A stretch of DNA of 64,000 nt from Massariosphaeria phaeospora (taxonomy: Eukaryota; Ascomycota; Dothideomycetes; Pleosporales). Within the stretch, counting starts at the first letter, position 1, and every line of letters begins with the position of its first letter. The notes under the pieces were generated by a model that was not told where the DNA came from, searched no databases, and worked only from the letters and a program-made list of their open reading frames with translations. The position numbers and the translations under genes were made by a program. Shown here in pieces: positions 62,198 through 64,000 of the stretch. The DNA is taken from NCBI GenBank assembly GCA_011032825.1, contig JAADJZ010000013.1, forward strand, positions 186,001-250,000. Direction: 5' to 3'.

Positions 62198-64000
62198 TCA
62201 CCCCTCCAGAACAAACGACCCCCCACCCAACCCATACATGCGCCCCAACCGCCTCCCATATCGCCTCGCCGCGCGAAACGGCAACTTGCCCTGCGGATGC
62301 GGCTCGTGGAAGTTGATCGCGTTGTCGACGCCAAAGGTCGCGCGGTCCTTGAGCGCAAAGCGCCACACGGAGCCGTACAGCTTCTCGGGCTGGAAGCCGA
62401 TGGCGCTGAGGGCTGACACGAAGTCTGTCCATGCGATCTCGCCGGGTTGCGTAGTCGGCGTCGGCGTGTGGAAGAGCGTGGAGAAGACTTGCGCGGTGCG
62501 CTTTTTGACGGGGAAGAGGCGGGGAGGGGGAGGGGGAGGTGCTTCGTTCGCGGCGGTGGGGTGAGCGTCGTCGTGGCCGTCGTCTTCGAGGGGTGCGGGG
62601 CCTCGGGTTTTGACCTTTGTCTTCGGCGGTGGTGGAGAGAAGGGTAGGTCTTTGCTGTTGTTGTCGTCGGTGAATGTAGCCGGTTGAACGGGCACATCAG
62701 TCTTAGGTTTCTGCGCCACCTTCTGCGGCTCGACCCAATCTGGCGTGCGCTGCAGCTCTCCTCGATCCGGTATGATAGCCTGCAATACATCGTTCGTTTC
62801 CGCAGACAAATGAGTCCGGAGATGCCCGTCGTACTTGGCCCACAGCGCATCGAGGTTGCGTTCCGCCGTCTGCATAGCCTCGACGTTGTCCTGCGTGCGT
62901 CGCTTGTCGACCGGGTAGTAGAACATTGCCGGGTTCCCAAGGTCGCCGAGCTTGAGGAATTTGCTGCCGGCGTGGGCGGGGCTGACGATCATCTTCAGGT
63001 CGTAGAGGGGCCGCAGGAGCTCGATGAGCGAGGGATTCTCGACCTCCAGTATCTTCTCATACGGGTTATTTTGGTCATCCTGGCGATAGAGAAGCGGACA
63101 AAGCAAGCGGAGTTGGGATCGCAGTTCGTAGCCCAGGCTGATATCTCCAATGAAGCGGGCGACCATGGGCGTGATGCGTGCCTTTTGGCTTTTGTCTGTA
63201 TGCACTAGGTTGTTGAGCTCGGTCGCGATGATGTCCTTGGGGACTTCCGACTCTTTGTTCATGAGCTCGCCGACCAGCCACAGCAGCTGGTCGTCCTTGT
63301 TCAGGTCGCTACGCAGCTGGAGCCCGCCTTGTCCTTCGGTCATGAAGAGGGCGCGCACGGGAGGGGACGATGGGAAGATGAAACCCAGCTCTCTCTGCAC
63401 CTTTTCAATGAGGCGCACTTCGAGAAGAAACTTTATCCTAGTGATCGACGTGGTAAGTCCGGGGACGTTTTGAGGCTGTTCGTACTGGCCATCGATGAAT
63501 TCCTTGTGAGCGTGATGGTCTGTTCGAGCTCTCTGTCGATAATTGCCCAAACGGTCAGGTTTTCGTAGGGTTCGTTGATGGTGCTGGCAATGGTACGATC
63601 CCAAAAGTTCTTTTTCCGTAACGGGTTAACTAGATCTGGATGTTCTTTTCGCGCGCGCGTCATCACTCTCTCCGATGAGTGTTCGCTCCAGTCACCGACA
63701 ACTTCCGCCATGAAAGAAGGGTCTTCTCTCATAGCCCAGGCATAGTCTTCCCATTCAGTTAGTCTTGCTTGGATCAGGGACTGGACCCGGCGTAGATCTA
63801 GCTTATGTGGCACAAGATATGGAGACTCGCGTGTCAGGTCAGTTGCATATACCCATTCGCCTTCGCGCGACGATAAGATAGGCGGTTCTGGTAGCACGGG
63901 AACAAGTTTGAGTGATTCGTCATCGGTCTTCTTGTCATGGAGAATTCTCTCGCAAATATCCACAAGGAACCCCATGGTGGCATGTTGGGTTTTCAACACC
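62198..64000 (-). CDS. IPA-like protein, 5' end outside window, frame break near 63508
   Basis: The minus-strand frame enters from the window edge (FLVDICERILHDKK) and continues to about 63508 (NFWDRTIASTINEPYENL then VWAIIDRELEQTITLT). The rest, KEFIDGQYEQPQNVPG to the stop at 62198, is in another frame. Either one base was lost in ACAAGG, or a 50-base intron with weak donor GTTTGG (63552-63503) is spliced. The latter would delete a helix that relatives seem to keep. The C-terminus has the block recalled from fungal IPA-type proteins: GEIAWTDFVSALSAIGFQ, INFHEPHPQGKLPFRAARR and YGRRLGRMYGL, preceded by a Pro-rich linker. Function of these proteins is not established. No domain with known chemistry was found. 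Confidence 0.7.

Noticed and set aside
1..64000. Search for CRISPR arrays, bacterial operons or transposon ends
   Set aside because: None seen; gene structure is eukaryotic throughout and repeats are simple or gene-derived.

Overview
The window is nuclear DNA from a filamentous ascomycete (Pezizomycotina; a Dothideomycete would fit, but that assignment is inference). The evidence is short GT-AG introns of about 48-120 bases, CT/CA-rich leaders before the ATG, gene spacing of 0.3-2.5 kb on both strands, and fungal families: class V-type chitin synthase, END3, DUF6536, DUG3, a PTS2 thiolase, a Dip5-like permease and an IPA-like protein. No rRNA, tRNA, CRISPR array or intact transposon was found.

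Layout. 1-11 kb: 3' end of a chitin synthase gene, END3 (endocytosis/actin), a MATE-like transporter, and two secreted proteins of unknown function. 11-19 kb: decayed, A+T-richer DNA holding a broken NACHT (NLR-type) gene, a small secreted cysteine-rich protein with a duplicated module, and a ketopantoate-reductase-like gene. 19-21.3 kb: an unknown gene running tail-to-tail into a DHCR24/DIM-like FAD sterol reductase gene. 22.9-38.5 kb: seven unrecognised genes, the most novel part of the window. Six share up to three modules, named here A, B and C, in different combinations, set in basic, acidic and repeat-rich sequence. 39-51.8 kb: secreted M14 metallocarboxypeptidase, DUF6536 membrane protein (eight exons, one apparently only 7 bases), amino-acid permease and DUG3-like glutamine amidotransferase. 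52-64 kb: a 2-oxoglutarate/Fe(II) dioxygenase-like gene that looks broken, a small SVIP-like protein, an F-box-like protein, peroxisomal 3-ketoacyl-CoA thiolase, an Ulp1-like protein that has lost catalytic residues, and an IPA-like gene that leaves the window.

How the genes fit together. Most are ordinary housekeeping or secreted-protein genes with no operon-like logic. The exception is the 22.9-38.5 kb cluster, which looks like a local, fast-evolving paralogue family: module shuffling, expanded coding microsatellites, mostly single-exon genes and TATA-type promoters at similar distances from the ATG. Its function cannot be read from sequence. Exon coordinates come from reading splice signals and frame by eye; family names come from recognising conserved motifs, not from any search.
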